Positions 1 to 6,672 of a stretch of 64,000 nt of DNA are shown piece after piece (positions within the stretch are counted from its first letter, which is position 1; each line of letters begins with the position of its first letter). The position numbers and the translations under genes were made by a program. Under the pieces are notes generated by a model that did no database searches, was not told the DNA's origin, and saw only the letters and a program-made list of their open reading frames with translations. Source of the DNA: Nocardioides marmorisolisilvae (lineage in GTDB: Bacteria > Actinomycetota > Actinomycetes > Propionibacteriales > Nocardioidaceae); the NCBI RefSeq assembly GCF_003725775.1, contig NZ_RJSG01000001.1, positions 588,746 through 652,745 of the forward strand, in the 5' to 3' direction.

Positions 1-14
1 TGGGAGGCAAGGAA

Positions 15-272
15 ATGCTGGTCATCGCTCTGGTGCTCGTGCTGATCGCGGTCGGCTGCGCCGTCCTCATCGCTGAGGCCTCCCGCAGCCTGGTCCCGGT
101 CGTCGGCCCGGACGCCCAGATCCTGACCCACTCCGCCACTCCCGACCAGGCCACCGCGCCGGTCGTCCCGACCCAGCGCACGGCGACCGAGTCCGCCCGC
201 GCCGCGGCCACCTACGGCTTCATCGCCGAGCTGCCCGCCGAGAAGACGAACACCGTCCGGGTCAACCTCTAG
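15..272 (+). CDS. small membrane-anchored hypothetical protein
   Basis: An 85-residue protein. Residues 1-20 are strongly hydrophobic (LVIALVLVLIAVGCAVLIA) and look like an uncleaved signal anchor. The rest is a polar, Ala/Thr/Pro-rich tail predicted to sit outside the membrane. A purine-rich ribosome-binding stretch (ggagg, 3-7) precedes the ATG, and a strong hairpin terminator follows 15 bases after the stop. I do not recognise a family. The window starts just upstream, so it could be the last gene of an operon that begins outside. Confidence 0.6.
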   Translation: MLVIALVLVLIAVGCAVLIAEASRSLVPVVGPDAQILTHSATPDQATAPVVPTQRTATESARAAATYGFIAELPAEKTNTVRVNL

Positions 273-286
273 ACGCACCCAGAAAG

Positions 287-319
287 GAAGCCCGGTCCGC
301 GTGGGGCGGACCGGGCTTC
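287..319 (+). terminator. intrinsic terminator hairpin
   Basis: Perfect 14-bp arms, gaagcccggtccgc (287-300) and gcggaccgggcttc (306-319), enclose a 5-base loop. There is no long T tract, as is usual in high-GC actinobacteria. It lies between the small membrane protein and the convergent rsrR-like gene and could stop transcription from both sides. Confidence 0.85.
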
Positions 320-339
320 ACCCTTTCCGGACAGCAGAG

Positions 340-816
340 TCAGCCCTCGGCCAGCCAACCGCGCAGCGCTGTCAGCGCGGTGCGGCCGCTGTCCTTGTCG
401 ACCGTCACGGCCAGGTCGGCCACGCTGACCTCGCGCAACGAGCTGCGCCAGGCCTGCTCGGCCTTGGCCATCACCCGCGCCACCCCGCAGGGTCGCGTGC
501 ACTCCTCCGGCGGACTCGCCAGCGGTCCGCGCTGACGGATCTCGGTGCACCGGAACGCCGGCTGGTCGCCGTCGATCGCCTGGACCACGTCGAGCACGGT
601 GATCGAGCTCGCTGCGCGGGTGAGCTCGTATCCGCCGTCGCGACCCTCGGTCGCCCGGACGAGCCCGGCCCGCGAGAGCTGCTGGAGGTTCTTGGCGAGA
701 TACGTGCGCGAGATCCCGTGGAACTCGGCGAGCCGCGCCGCGGGGACCGGTTCCTGGGCCTGGCTGAGCACCACGCAGCAGTGCACGCCCCACTCGACGC
801 CGGCGGACATCTTCAT
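340..816 (-). CDS. rsrR: Rrf2-family [2Fe-2S] redox regulator, RsrR-like
   Basis: A 158-residue Rrf2 regulator with an N-terminal winged helix (MKMSAGVEWGVHCC...). With the ATG at 816, Glu8, His12, Cys90 and Cys110 fall at the positions I recall as the unusual cluster ligands of Streptomyces venezuelae RsrR, a redox-sensing [2Fe-2S] Rrf2 protein; Cys106 is also present. That numbering decides the start over an upstream in-frame GTG at 861. The gene is divergent from an NmrA-like NAD(P)-binding protein, the same partner RsrR has in Streptomyces. Expected role: cytoplasmic DNA-binding switch that responds to cluster redox state and controls itself and its neighbour. Other Rrf2 members (NsrR, IscR) use three cysteines with a different spacing. 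Confidence 0.85.
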   Translation of the reverse strand: MKMSAGVEWGVHCCVVLSQAQEPVPAARLAEFHGISRTYLAKNLQQLSRAGLVRATEGRDGGYELTRAASSITVLDVVQAIDGDQPAFRCTEIRQRGPLASPPEECTRPCGVARVMAKAEQAWRSSLREVSVADLAVTVDKDSGRTALTALRGWLAEG

Positions 817-840
817 GGCCGGAAATATACCCGGATGACA

Positions 841-886
841 AGTATCCACGTTGTGTGACACTATCTCGGACAGAACTTATCCACGT
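841..886. promoter_or_regulatory. rsrR / NmrA-like intergenic regulatory region
   Basis: The short gap between the two divergent genes holds a 10-bp exact direct repeat, tatccacgtt (843-852 and 877-886), spaced 34 bp start to start (about three helical turns). Between the copies lies ctcggac (865-871), which resembles the half-site I recall for RsrR (ACTCGGAC). No full inverted repeat is visible. A consensus-like SD (aggag, 888-892) follows for the rightward gene. Calling this the RsrR site is inference. Confidence 0.5.
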
Positions 887-898
887 TAGGAGACAGGG

Positions 899-1633
899 AT
901 GCGTATCGCAGTCGCCGGAGCCACCGGCCTGATCGGGAGCAAGCTCTCCCAGCTCGCCGCGGGCGAGGGGCACGAGGTCGTCGCCATCGCCCGCGAGACC
1001 GGGTTCGACCTGCTGACCGGGGACGGCCTGGACGCCGCCCTCACTGGGGCCGACGTCGTGGTGGACGTGACCCAGAGCCCGACCCTCGACGAGGCCGAGG
1101 CGAGCACGTTCTTCGAGACCGTCGCCCGGAACCTCGGCGAGTCAGCACACCGCGTCGGCGTCCCCCGCACGGTGGCACTCTCGATCGTCGGCGCCGACAA
1201 GTCGCCCGACTACGGGTACTACGTGGCCAAGGTCGCCCAGGAGAACGCGCACCGCAGGTACTCCCCCGAGCCCGTCGTCCTGCGTGCCACCCAGTTCCAC
1301 GAGTTCGCCGGCCAGATGCTCGGCTGGAACCGCTCCGGGAGCACGACGTCGATCATCGACGTCCCCACCCAGCCGGTCGCCACCGCCGAGATCGTCCGCC
1401 TGCTCCTGGACCTCGCGACCGGGGCCCGCACCGGGGACACCGAGCTCGCCGGGCCGAAGGTCGAGCAGCTCGTCGACCAGGTCCGTGAACTGGTCCGCCG
1501 CAGCGGCGAGGACCTCGAGGTCGTCGCCGTGCCGGGACCGCCGAGCATGGCCGGCGGGTCGATGCTGCCCGACGACGCAGCACTGCTGCGCGGACCGGAC
1601 TGGCTGACCTGGCTCGACGAGCAGCAGGGTTAG
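899..1633 (+). CDS. NmrA-like NAD(P)-binding SDR-family protein
   Basis: A 244-residue atypical short-chain dehydrogenase with the Rossmann glycine motif GATGLIG at residues 7-13. It is the length of NmrA/ytfG-type NAD(P)H sensors and quinone reductases. The family includes proteins that bind dinucleotide to sense redox state rather than catalyse a reaction. An aggag SD sits 7 bases before the ATG. It is divergent from the RsrR-like regulator, so it is probably its main target and may report NAD(P)H status. Its stop overlaps the stop of the convergent SDR gene by 4 bp. Confidence 0.8.
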   Translation: MRIAVAGATGLIGSKLSQLAAGEGHEVVAIARETGFDLLTGDGLDAALTGADVVVDVTQSPTLDEAEASTFFETVARNLGESAHRVGVPRTVALSIVGADKSPDYGYYVAKVAQENAHRRYSPEPVVLRATQFHEFAGQMLGWNRSGSTTSIIDVPTQPVATAEIVRLLLDLATGARTGDTELAGPKVEQLVDQVRELVRRSGEDLEVVAVPGPPSMAGGSMLPDDAALLRGPDWLTWLDEQQG

Positions 1634-2451
1634 CCGTTCAGGCGGGCCCGGTACGCCGCCCGCTCCGGGGAGTCGGACCTGAGCGCCCGGTCGTCACGCA
1701 TCAGCCGACGGATCAGGCGCAGTGCAGGCTCCGGCGTGATCGCGGCCGCGTCGGCCAGGGCGCCCACGTATCCCGGCACGGCGATCTCGGCCTTGCGACT
1801 GCTCACCGACGCGACGACCGCATCGGCGATGTCGGCCGGCTGCACCTTCGGGATCGGCTTCATGTCGAGCCCGGAGGCCAGTGCGGTGTCGACCGCCGAG
1901 GGCAGCACCGCGGTCAGGCTCACGCCGCGTGCGGCGTACTCCAGCCGCGCCGCCGCGGTCAGCCCGACCACCGCGAACTTGCTCGCGTTGTAAACGGCGA
2001 GGCCCGGCACCGGGAACTTGCCGGCGAGCGAGGCGACGTTGACCACGTGACCGCGACCGCGCTCGAGCATTCCCGGCAGCACCAGCCGCATCCCGTGCAG
2101 CACGCCGAAGACGTTGATCTCCATCGTCGCCCGGTCGAGCTTCTCGTCGAGCTCCAGGAAGCCTCCGTTCGGCATGATCCCGGCGTTGCTCACCAGCACG
2201 TCGATCGGTCCCAGCTGGTTCTCGACGGCGGCGACGAAGCCCGCGTAGGCATCGCGGTCGGTCACGTCGAGCGGGAAGGCGAACGCTCCCAGGTCAGCGG
2301 CCGTCTTGCCGGCCAGCTCGACGTCGAGGTCGCCGATCGCGACCCGGGCGCCGCGCGCCACGAAGGCCTCCGCGGTCGCCCGGCCGATGCCCTGGGCTCC
2401 TCCGGTGATCGCGACGACGGCGTTGCGCAGGTCGATCTTCGGATAGCTCAA
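1630..2451 (-). CDS. SDR-family oxidoreductase
   Basis: A 273-residue classical short-chain dehydrogenase. The cofactor motif TGGAQGIG is at residues 16-23, followed by SNAG (about 90) and the catalytic Ser plus YNASK. An Asp (IGDLD) after beta-2 favours NAD over NADP. The C-terminus is longer than the core fold. The start ATG overlaps the stop of the epoxide-hydrolase-like gene (ATGA), so the two are co-translated. The substrate is unknown; the pairing suggests oxidation of an alcohol or diol released by the hydrolase. Confidence 0.85.
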   Translation of the reverse strand: MSYPKIDLRNAVVAITGGAQGIGRATAEAFVARGARVAIGDLDVELAGKTAADLGAFAFPLDVTDRDAYAGFVAAVENQLGPIDVLVSNAGIMPNGGFLELDEKLDRATMEINVFGVLHGMRLVLPGMLERGRGHVVNVASLAGKFPVPGLAVYNASKFAVVGLTAAARLEYAARGVSLTAVLPSAVDTALASGLDMKPIPKVQPADIADAVVASVSSRKAEIAVPGYVGALADAAAITPEPALRLIRRLMRDDRALRSDSPERAAYRARLNG

Positions 2452-3317
2452 CGCCGCGCCTTCCGCTTGCCCGCCACCGGGAGGTGCGCCTCGACGAAGG
2501 CGGCGACCTCGGCCGCGATCGTGGCCGGATCCCGCACGACGACCCAGTGGCCGCCGTCGACCTCGCGCACGGTCAGGTCGTCGACCCAGCCCACCGGTGC
2601 GTTGCTGGCGACCGGCGGCGAGGAGAACGCGTCCTCGCGCGGCACGAGCACCAGCGTCGGGACCAGGGTCCGCCGCGGCTCGTCGGAGAACAACTGGCGC
2701 AGCACGTTCGCCCGGTAGATGTTGACGCCGTTCGAGGTCTCGGCGAGCCCGCGGTGCGGGTCGTAGCCGCCGACCTTCTCGGCCCCACGTCGGATCACGC
2801 CGGCGCGGGCCGCCAGCTCCGGCAGCACCGGGAGCTGGAACACCGCCATGTACGTCGAGGTCAGCACCTGGCGCACGCTGGCACCGAGGTGGCCCCGGCC
2901 GCGCAACCAGCGCGACGCGTAGGCGAGCGACGGCCCGGAGATCGAGGTGAAGCTGGCGAACCGGGGAGCGAGATCCGGCGTCGAGACCGCGTCCCAGGAT
3001 TGCATCGAGCCCCAGTCGTGGGCCAGCAGGTGCACCGGCTCGCTCGGGCTGACCGCGTCGAGCACCGCGAGCAGGTCAGCGGTGAGCTGGTCCTGGTGAT
3101 AGGCCTTGCGTCCGCGCGGCTTGTCGGACTCGCCGGCGCCGCGAACGTCGTAGGCGATCACGCGGAACCGGTCGCCGAGCTCGGCGGCGATCCCGTCCCA
3201 GACGTGGTGGCTGTCCGGGAAGCCGTGCACCGCCACGATCGTGGGCGCGTCCGGGCGCCCGAACTCGTGCACGGCTAGCCGCAGCCCGTCGGTCGTCGTC
3301 ACGAAGGAGGTCGTCAT
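2448..3317 (-). CDS. alpha/beta hydrolase, epoxide-hydrolase-like
   Basis: A 289-residue alpha/beta hydrolase starting at the ATG at 3317; the open frame continues upstream without homology-like sequence. HGFPDS supplies the oxyanion hole. HDWGS carries the nucleophile Asp in the SM-x-Nu-x-SM arrangement of epoxide hydrolases and haloalkane dehalogenases. The acid is probably in LVPREDAF, and the catalytic His is in VDGGHW near the C-terminus. It is translationally coupled to the downstream SDR. The nucleophile argues against a simple esterase. Substrate unknown. Confidence 0.82.
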   Translation of the reverse strand: MTTSFVTTTDGLRLAVHEFGRPDAPTIVAVHGFPDSHHVWDGIAAELGDRFRVIAYDVRGAGESDKPRGRKAYHQDQLTADLLAVLDAVSPSEPVHLLAHDWGSMQSWDAVSTPDLAPRFASFTSISGPSLAYASRWLRGRGHLGASVRQVLTSTYMAVFQLPVLPELAARAGVIRRGAEKVGGYDPHRGLAETSNGVNIYRANVLRQLFSDEPRRTLVPTLVLVPREDAFSSPPVASNAPVGWVDDLTVREVDGGHWVVVRDPATIAAEVAAFVEAHLPVAGKRKARR

Positions 3318-3335
3318 GGGACCACCGTCGTGGGT

Positions 3336-3354
3336 TATTGAACTTGTGTCAATA
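3336..3354. promoter_or_regulatory. candidate operator, TATTGA-N7-TCAATA
   Basis: A perfect 6-bp inverted repeat with a 7-bp spacer lies 19 bp upstream of the hydrolase ATG, in the 47-bp gap after the ABM-like gene. Read on the plus strand its inner part also misses the KstR-type consensus TNNAACNNGTTNNA by one base. On the minus strand it contains a TTGACA -35-like hexamer. AT-rich sequence of this kind is unusual for the window. The bound regulator is unknown. Confidence 0.45.
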
Positions 3355-3364
3355 GAGTGTGGGA

Positions 3365-3667
3365 TCAGTCCCAGTTGATGGATTCCGAGACGTCCATCCG
3401 GTCCCAGAACTCGATCGTGGGCGGGCTGGTCGCGCCCGCGGCCGCCATCACGTTCGCGATGTCGGTCTCGGACTCGAAGAACGCCTGGAACGACTCCCGG
3501 TCCGGCCACTCGTCGATGACGAGCACCTCGCCGCCGTTGGTGAAGAACCGGTGCCGGATCGCGCCGGCGGCCTTTCCGCGGTCGGCGACGCCCTGGAGCG
3601 TGGCCGCGTCGAAGGCCTCGACGGCCCTGGGGTCTCCCGAGACTCGCACTGTCACAACAACACTCAT
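3365..3667 (-). CDS. ABM-fold (antibiotic biosynthesis monooxygenase-like) protein
   Basis: A 100-residue protein. The ATG at 3667 is preceded by gaggggag (a good SD) and is preferred to an upstream in-frame start. The alternating beta pattern, GGEVLVIDEWPDRESFQAFFES, is typical of the dimeric ferredoxin-like ABM/EthD folds, which act on or carry small aromatic or polyketide molecules. It is upstream of and co-oriented with the hydrolase-SDR pair. Specific activity cannot be read from the sequence. Confidence 0.6.
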   Translation of the reverse strand: MSVVVTVRVSGDPRAVEAFDAATLQGVADRGKAAGAIRHRFFTNGGEVLVIDEWPDRESFQAFFESETDIANVMAAAGATSPPTIEFWDRMDVSESINWD

Positions 3668-3761
3668 CACTGCTCCCCTCGTGGCGAGAACTCCTCGCCG
3701 GACCATCGTCACTCCGGGGGCTCGGAGCGGGCCATGGCCCGATGTGACGGAACAGTGACGT

Positions 3762-5339
3762 TCAGCGGCGACCGGTCTTGAACATCCCCCGGACGATCTC
3801 CCGGGCCGCGGTGCGCATCACCTGCTTGAAGGCCGTCGAGGTGACCACCTCCTCGACCACGCCCTTCTCCTTCTTCGCCGTACGGCGAGGAGCCGGGGCC
3901 TTCGAGGCCTTCGGCGTCGGGGCCGGAGCCGCGGTCCGCTCGGCCTGAGCCTTCGCGGCGCCGGCCTCGAGCTTGCCCGCCAGGATCTCGCGGGCGGACT
4001 CACGATCGACGGCCGTGGCGTACTTGGCGTGCAGGGCCGAGGACTCGACCGTCTTCTGCATCGCCCCCGCGTCCGCCGCACCCATCAGCGATTCCGGTGC
4101 CCGCAGGCGCGTCCAGGCGACCGGCGTGGGCGCACCCTTCTCGTTCATCACGGTGATCACCGCCTCGCCGATGCCGAGCGTGGTGATCACCTCCCCCAGG
4201 TCGGCGTACCCGCTGGTGGGGTAGGTGTTCACCGTCGCCTTGAGCGCCTTGGCGTCGTTCGGCGTGTGGGCGCGCAGCTGGTGCTGGACCCGCGAGCCGA
4301 TCTGGGCGAGCACCTCGTCCGGGACGTCGGTCGGCGACTGGGTCACGAAGAAGACCCCGACCCCCTTGGAGCGGATCAGCCGGACGGTCTGCGCGATCGA
4401 GTCCAGGAACGCGGGCGAGGCGTCGTGGAACAGCAGGTGCGCCTCGTCGAAGAAGAACACCAGCTTCGGCTTGTCGACATCGCCGACCTCGGGCAGGTCG
4501 TGGAAGAGGTCGGCCAGCAGCCACATCAGGAACGTCGAGAAGATCGCCGGCTTCTCCACCAGCGTGGGCAGCTCGACGAGCGAGATCAGGCCCTTGCCGG
4601 ACGGCGTCGTGCGCAGGAAGTCGCCGGTCTCGAACTCGGGTTCGCCGAAGAACGCGTCGGCGCCCTGGTCGGAGAACGCGATCAGCTCGCGCAGGATCAC
4701 GCCCGCGGTCGCCGAGGACAGCCCCCCGAGGTCCTTGAGGGCGGCCTTGCCCTCGTCGGAGACCAGGTACTTGATCACCTCGCGGAGGTCGGCGAGGTCG
4801 AGCAGCGGCAGTCCCGCCGTGTCGGCGTAGTGGAAGATCAGCCCGAGCGACGACTCCTGGGTCTCGTTGAGGCCGAGCACCTTGGCCAGCAGGGTCGGAC
4901 CGAACGCCGACATCGTGACGCGCAGCGGGATCCCGGTGCCGTCGCCACCGAGCGCGAAGAACTCGACCGGGAACGCGGTGGCCTTCCAGGTCTGCCCGAC
5001 CGAGGCCGTGCGCGCGGTCAGCTTCTCGTTCTCCGCCCCGAAGGTAGACAGGCCGGACAGGTCGCCCTTGATGTCGGCGGCGAAGACCGGGACGCCCGCC
5101 GCGCTGAGCTGCTCGGCCATCAGCTGGAGCGTCTTGGTCTTGCCGGTTCCGGTCGCGCCGGCCACCAGGCCGTGCCGGTTGAGCATCCCCAGCGGGATGC
5201 GGACGTGGACGTCGGAGAGGTGGTCGGCGTCGAGCATCAGCGCACCGAGCTCGAGGGCCGGACCGTCGAACTGGTAGCCGGCGGCAACGGTCGCGGCGAG
5301 GTCTCCTGCAGCGTCCCCGGACGGGTTCTCGTCTGCCAT
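3762..5339 (-). CDS. HerA-like ATPase (DUF853)
   Basis: A 525-residue HerA/FtsK-superfamily ATPase. Walker A GATGTGKT is at residues 61-68, and Walker B is LVFFFDEAHLLF near residue 290. The C-terminal 80 residues are a low-complexity Ala/Pro/Lys linker ending in a basic helix. The length and order match the bacterial DUF853 family, which is related to archaeal HerA DNA-end-resection helicases but usually lacks a NurA partner; none is seen here. It is leaderless: TAGGCT (minus strand, 5351-5346) ends 6 bases before the ATG. It is divergent from a VapB-like gene. Confidence 0.85.
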   Translation of the reverse strand: MADENPSGDAAGDLAATVAAGYQFDGPALELGALMLDADHLSDVHVRIPLGMLNRHGLVAGATGTGKTKTLQLMAEQLSAAGVPVFAADIKGDLSGLSTFGAENEKLTARTASVGQTWKATAFPVEFFALGGDGTGIPLRVTMSAFGPTLLAKVLGLNETQESSLGLIFHYADTAGLPLLDLADLREVIKYLVSDEGKAALKDLGGLSSATAGVILRELIAFSDQGADAFFGEPEFETGDFLRTTPSGKGLISLVELPTLVEKPAIFSTFLMWLLADLFHDLPEVGDVDKPKLVFFFDEAHLLFHDASPAFLDSIAQTVRLIRSKGVGVFFVTQSPTDVPDEVLAQIGSRVQHQLRAHTPNDAKALKATVNTYPTSGYADLGEVITTLGIGEAVITVMNEKGAPTPVAWTRLRAPESLMGAADAGAMQKTVESSALHAKYATAVDRESAREILAGKLEAGAAKAQAERTAAPAPTPKASKAPAPRRTAKKEKGVVEEVVTSTAFKQVMRTAAREIVRGMFKTGRR

Positions 5340-5345
5340 GGCAGG

Positions 5346-5371
5346 AGCCTAACCACCCTCTTCGGTAGCCT
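5346..5371. promoter_or_regulatory. divergent -10 elements for HerA-like and VapB-like genes
   Basis: TAGGCT on the minus strand (5351-5346) lies 6 nt from the ATG at 5339. TAGCCT on the plus strand (5366-5371) lies 6 nt from the GTG at 5378. Both fit the actinobacterial TANNNT -10 of leaderless transcripts. The two hexamers are back to back but do not overlap. Confidence 0.6.
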
Positions 5372-5377
5372 CGACTT

Positions 5378-5674
5378 GTGATCTTCAAGCGCATCGGTGA
5401 CGGGCGCCCGTACCCGGCCCACGCTCTCGGGCCTCAGGACTGGGCTGCGCTGCCGCCGCGCCCGGTGCGCCTGGACGAGCTGGTGACCACCAAGGACACC
5501 CTCCAGCTCGCTGCTCTGCTCGACGAGGACTCCACCTTCTTCGGCGACCTGTTCGCCCACGTCGTGCAGTGGCGCGACGAGCTCTACCTCGAGGACGGGC
5601 TGCACCGCGCGCTCCGTGCGGCGCTCCAGCAGCGGCACGTCGTCCACGCCCGGGTTCACGAGGTTCACGAATGA
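5378..5674 (+). CDS. VapB-family antitoxin-like conserved protein
   Basis: A 98-residue acidic protein (YPAHALGPQDWAALPPRPVRLDEL... LYLEDGLHRALRAALQQR) of a kind conserved in actinobacteria and commonly labelled VapB-type antitoxin in databases. No VapC/PIN toxin is next to it, so an antitoxin role is doubtful. It starts at a GTG 6 nt after a TAGCCT hexamer (leaderless). The constant neighbour is the downstream LytR_C protein. The function remains open. Confidence 0.65.
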   Translation: MIFKRIGDGRPYPAHALGPQDWAALPPRPVRLDELVTTKDTLQLAALLDEDSTFFGDLFAHVVQWRDELYLEDGLHRALRAALQQRHVVHARVHEVHE

Positions 5675-5681
5675 GTCACGC

Positions 5682-6179
5682 GTGAACCCGCGCCTGACCG
5701 CGCCGCTCTCGCTGGCGGCCGCGGCGCTGGCCGTCCTGGTCATGGCGATGTGGGGGATGAACGCGCTGACCGCTCCGTTCGAGGGCGACGACAGCTCCGG
5801 CACCGACACCAGCTCCTGCGGCTCCACCCACCGCACGATCAAGCGGTCGGACGTGACCGTGAGCGTCTACAACGCCGGCAAGCGGCAGGGCCGGGCCGGG
5901 GTCACCCTCGACCGGCTCGAGTCAGCCGGGTTCAACCCCGGCGCGGTCGGGAACGCCCCCAAGGGCACCAAGCTGCACGGCGCCGTCGTGCACACCACGA
6001 AGAAGGACCACCCCGACGCCACGCTCGTCGCGGAGGCTCTGGGGCCGCACGTGTCCGTCGTGGTGACCTCGGTGGACCTCGGCCCCGGCGTCGACGTGCT
6101 CATCGGGGACCGGTTCAACAAGCTGGACCCGAAGGCGCCGCGCTCGATCCGCGTCACCCACACCGTCGGCGGCTGCTGA
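5682..6179 (+). CDS. LytR C-terminal-domain membrane protein
   Basis: About 165 residues from a GTG at 5682, 8 bp after the previous stop; the true start could lie a little upstream, inside the preceding gene. A membrane anchor (LSLAAAALAVLVMAMWG) at residues 9-25 is followed by a short Ser/Thr linker. A LytR_C domain follows (VSVYNAGKRQGRAGVTLDRL through VDVLIGDRFNKL). Such domains occur stand-alone and attached to LCP phosphotransferases of the cell wall; there is no LCP catalytic domain here. Probably extracellular and cell-envelope associated. Confidence 0.75.
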   Translation: MNPRLTAPLSLAAAALAVLVMAMWGMNALTAPFEGDDSSGTDTSSCGSTHRTIKRSDVTVSVYNAGKRQGRAGVTLDRLESAGFNPGAVGNAPKGTKLHGAVVHTTKKDHPDATLVAEALGPHVSVVVTSVDLGPGVDVLIGDRFNKLDPKAPRSIRVTHTVGGC

Positions 6180-6206
6180 GCTCCACCGGACCGGGCCCGG
6201 TCGAGA

Positions 6207-6650
6207 TCACCACTTCAGGTGCTGGCTGAGGTCCCCCATCAGGTCGACGAACAGGGTGCGGGTCGCGAACCACCACTGACCGTCGATCACCTGGAACGTG
6301 TCGTGGTACCGGCCGGCGATGATCGGCTGCAACGGCAGCGCCGGCGTCGCCTGGACGACGCAGTAGTACGACCGGCAGCGGGCGGTGCCGGCCTCGTCGT
6401 CCACCTCGATGATCGGGTTGGTGGTGATGTGCTTGGTCTTCGGGGTGCCGTCGTCCTCGTAGAGCCGGGTCGACATCCCGTACATCTTGCGCGCGCCCTC
6501 GCGGCCGTGGAACTGGGTCTCGGGCGGCCCGTTCTCCTGCCCGAAGATGGTGGCGTGTGTGAACAGCTCGGCGACGCCGTCGAGGTCACCGAGGTCGATC
6601 CGCTCGGCGTAGGTGTAGAGCAGGTTCTCGATCTGGCGGGCGCTGTCCAT
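6207..6650 (-). CDS. SnoaL-like / NTF2-fold protein
   Basis: A 147-residue protein of the SnoaL_4 type (MDSARQIENLLYTYAERIDLGDLDGVAELF... FHGREGARKMY... WWFATRTLFVDL). The fold is a cone-shaped barrel used by small hydratases, isomerases and hydroxylase partners in steroid and polyketide metabolism. It is leaderless: TAGAGT on the minus strand (6662-6657) is 6 nt before the ATG. It shares that promoter core with the divergent sulfotransferase gene, so the two are probably co-expressed. Confidence 0.8.
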   Translation of the reverse strand: MDSARQIENLLYTYAERIDLGDLDGVAELFTHATIFGQENGPPETQFHGREGARKMYGMSTRLYEDDGTPKTKHITTNPIIEVDDEAGTARCRSYYCVVQATPALPLQPIIAGRYHDTFQVIDGQWWFATRTLFVDLMGDLSQHLKW

Positions 6651-6656
6651 GGCGGC

Positions 6657-6666
6657 ACTCTAGGGT
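6657..6666. promoter_or_regulatory. overlapped bidirectional promoter core
   Basis: The 10-bp string actctagggt contains a minus-strand -10 TAGAGT (6662-6657) and a plus-strand -10 TAGGGT (6661-6666). They share the central self-complementary TA. Each lies exactly 6 nt from the start codon of its gene (6650 leftward, 6673 rightward). The whole divergent promoter thus fits in 22 bp between two start codons. Confidence 0.7.
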
Positions 6667-6672
6667 TCGCGC

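Noticed and set aside
861-861. GTG at 861 as rsrR start
   Set aside because: It adds 15 residues not seen in the family and would shift Glu8/His12/Cys90/Cys110 out of register; it also lies inside the intergenic control region.
269-973. Long open frames antisense to rsrR and many other genes
   Set aside because: They come from the third-position GC bias of high-GC coding DNA; they show Arg/Pro/Ala-rich translations with no domain pattern, while the overlapped frames carry clear families.
3318-3509. Upstream extension of the epoxide-hydrolase-like frame
   Set aside because: The added 64 residues overlap the ABM-like gene and look like shadow translation (HRERDGGRGRD).
3762-5339. HerA-type phage-defence system (HerA with Sir2, NurA or DUF4297)
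   Set aside because: The ATPase is alone, with no nuclease or NADase partner; it fits the housekeeping DUF853 group.
5378-5674. VapBC toxin-antitoxin locus
   Set aside because: No PIN-domain toxin is adjacent on either strand; the neighbour is a LytR_C protein.
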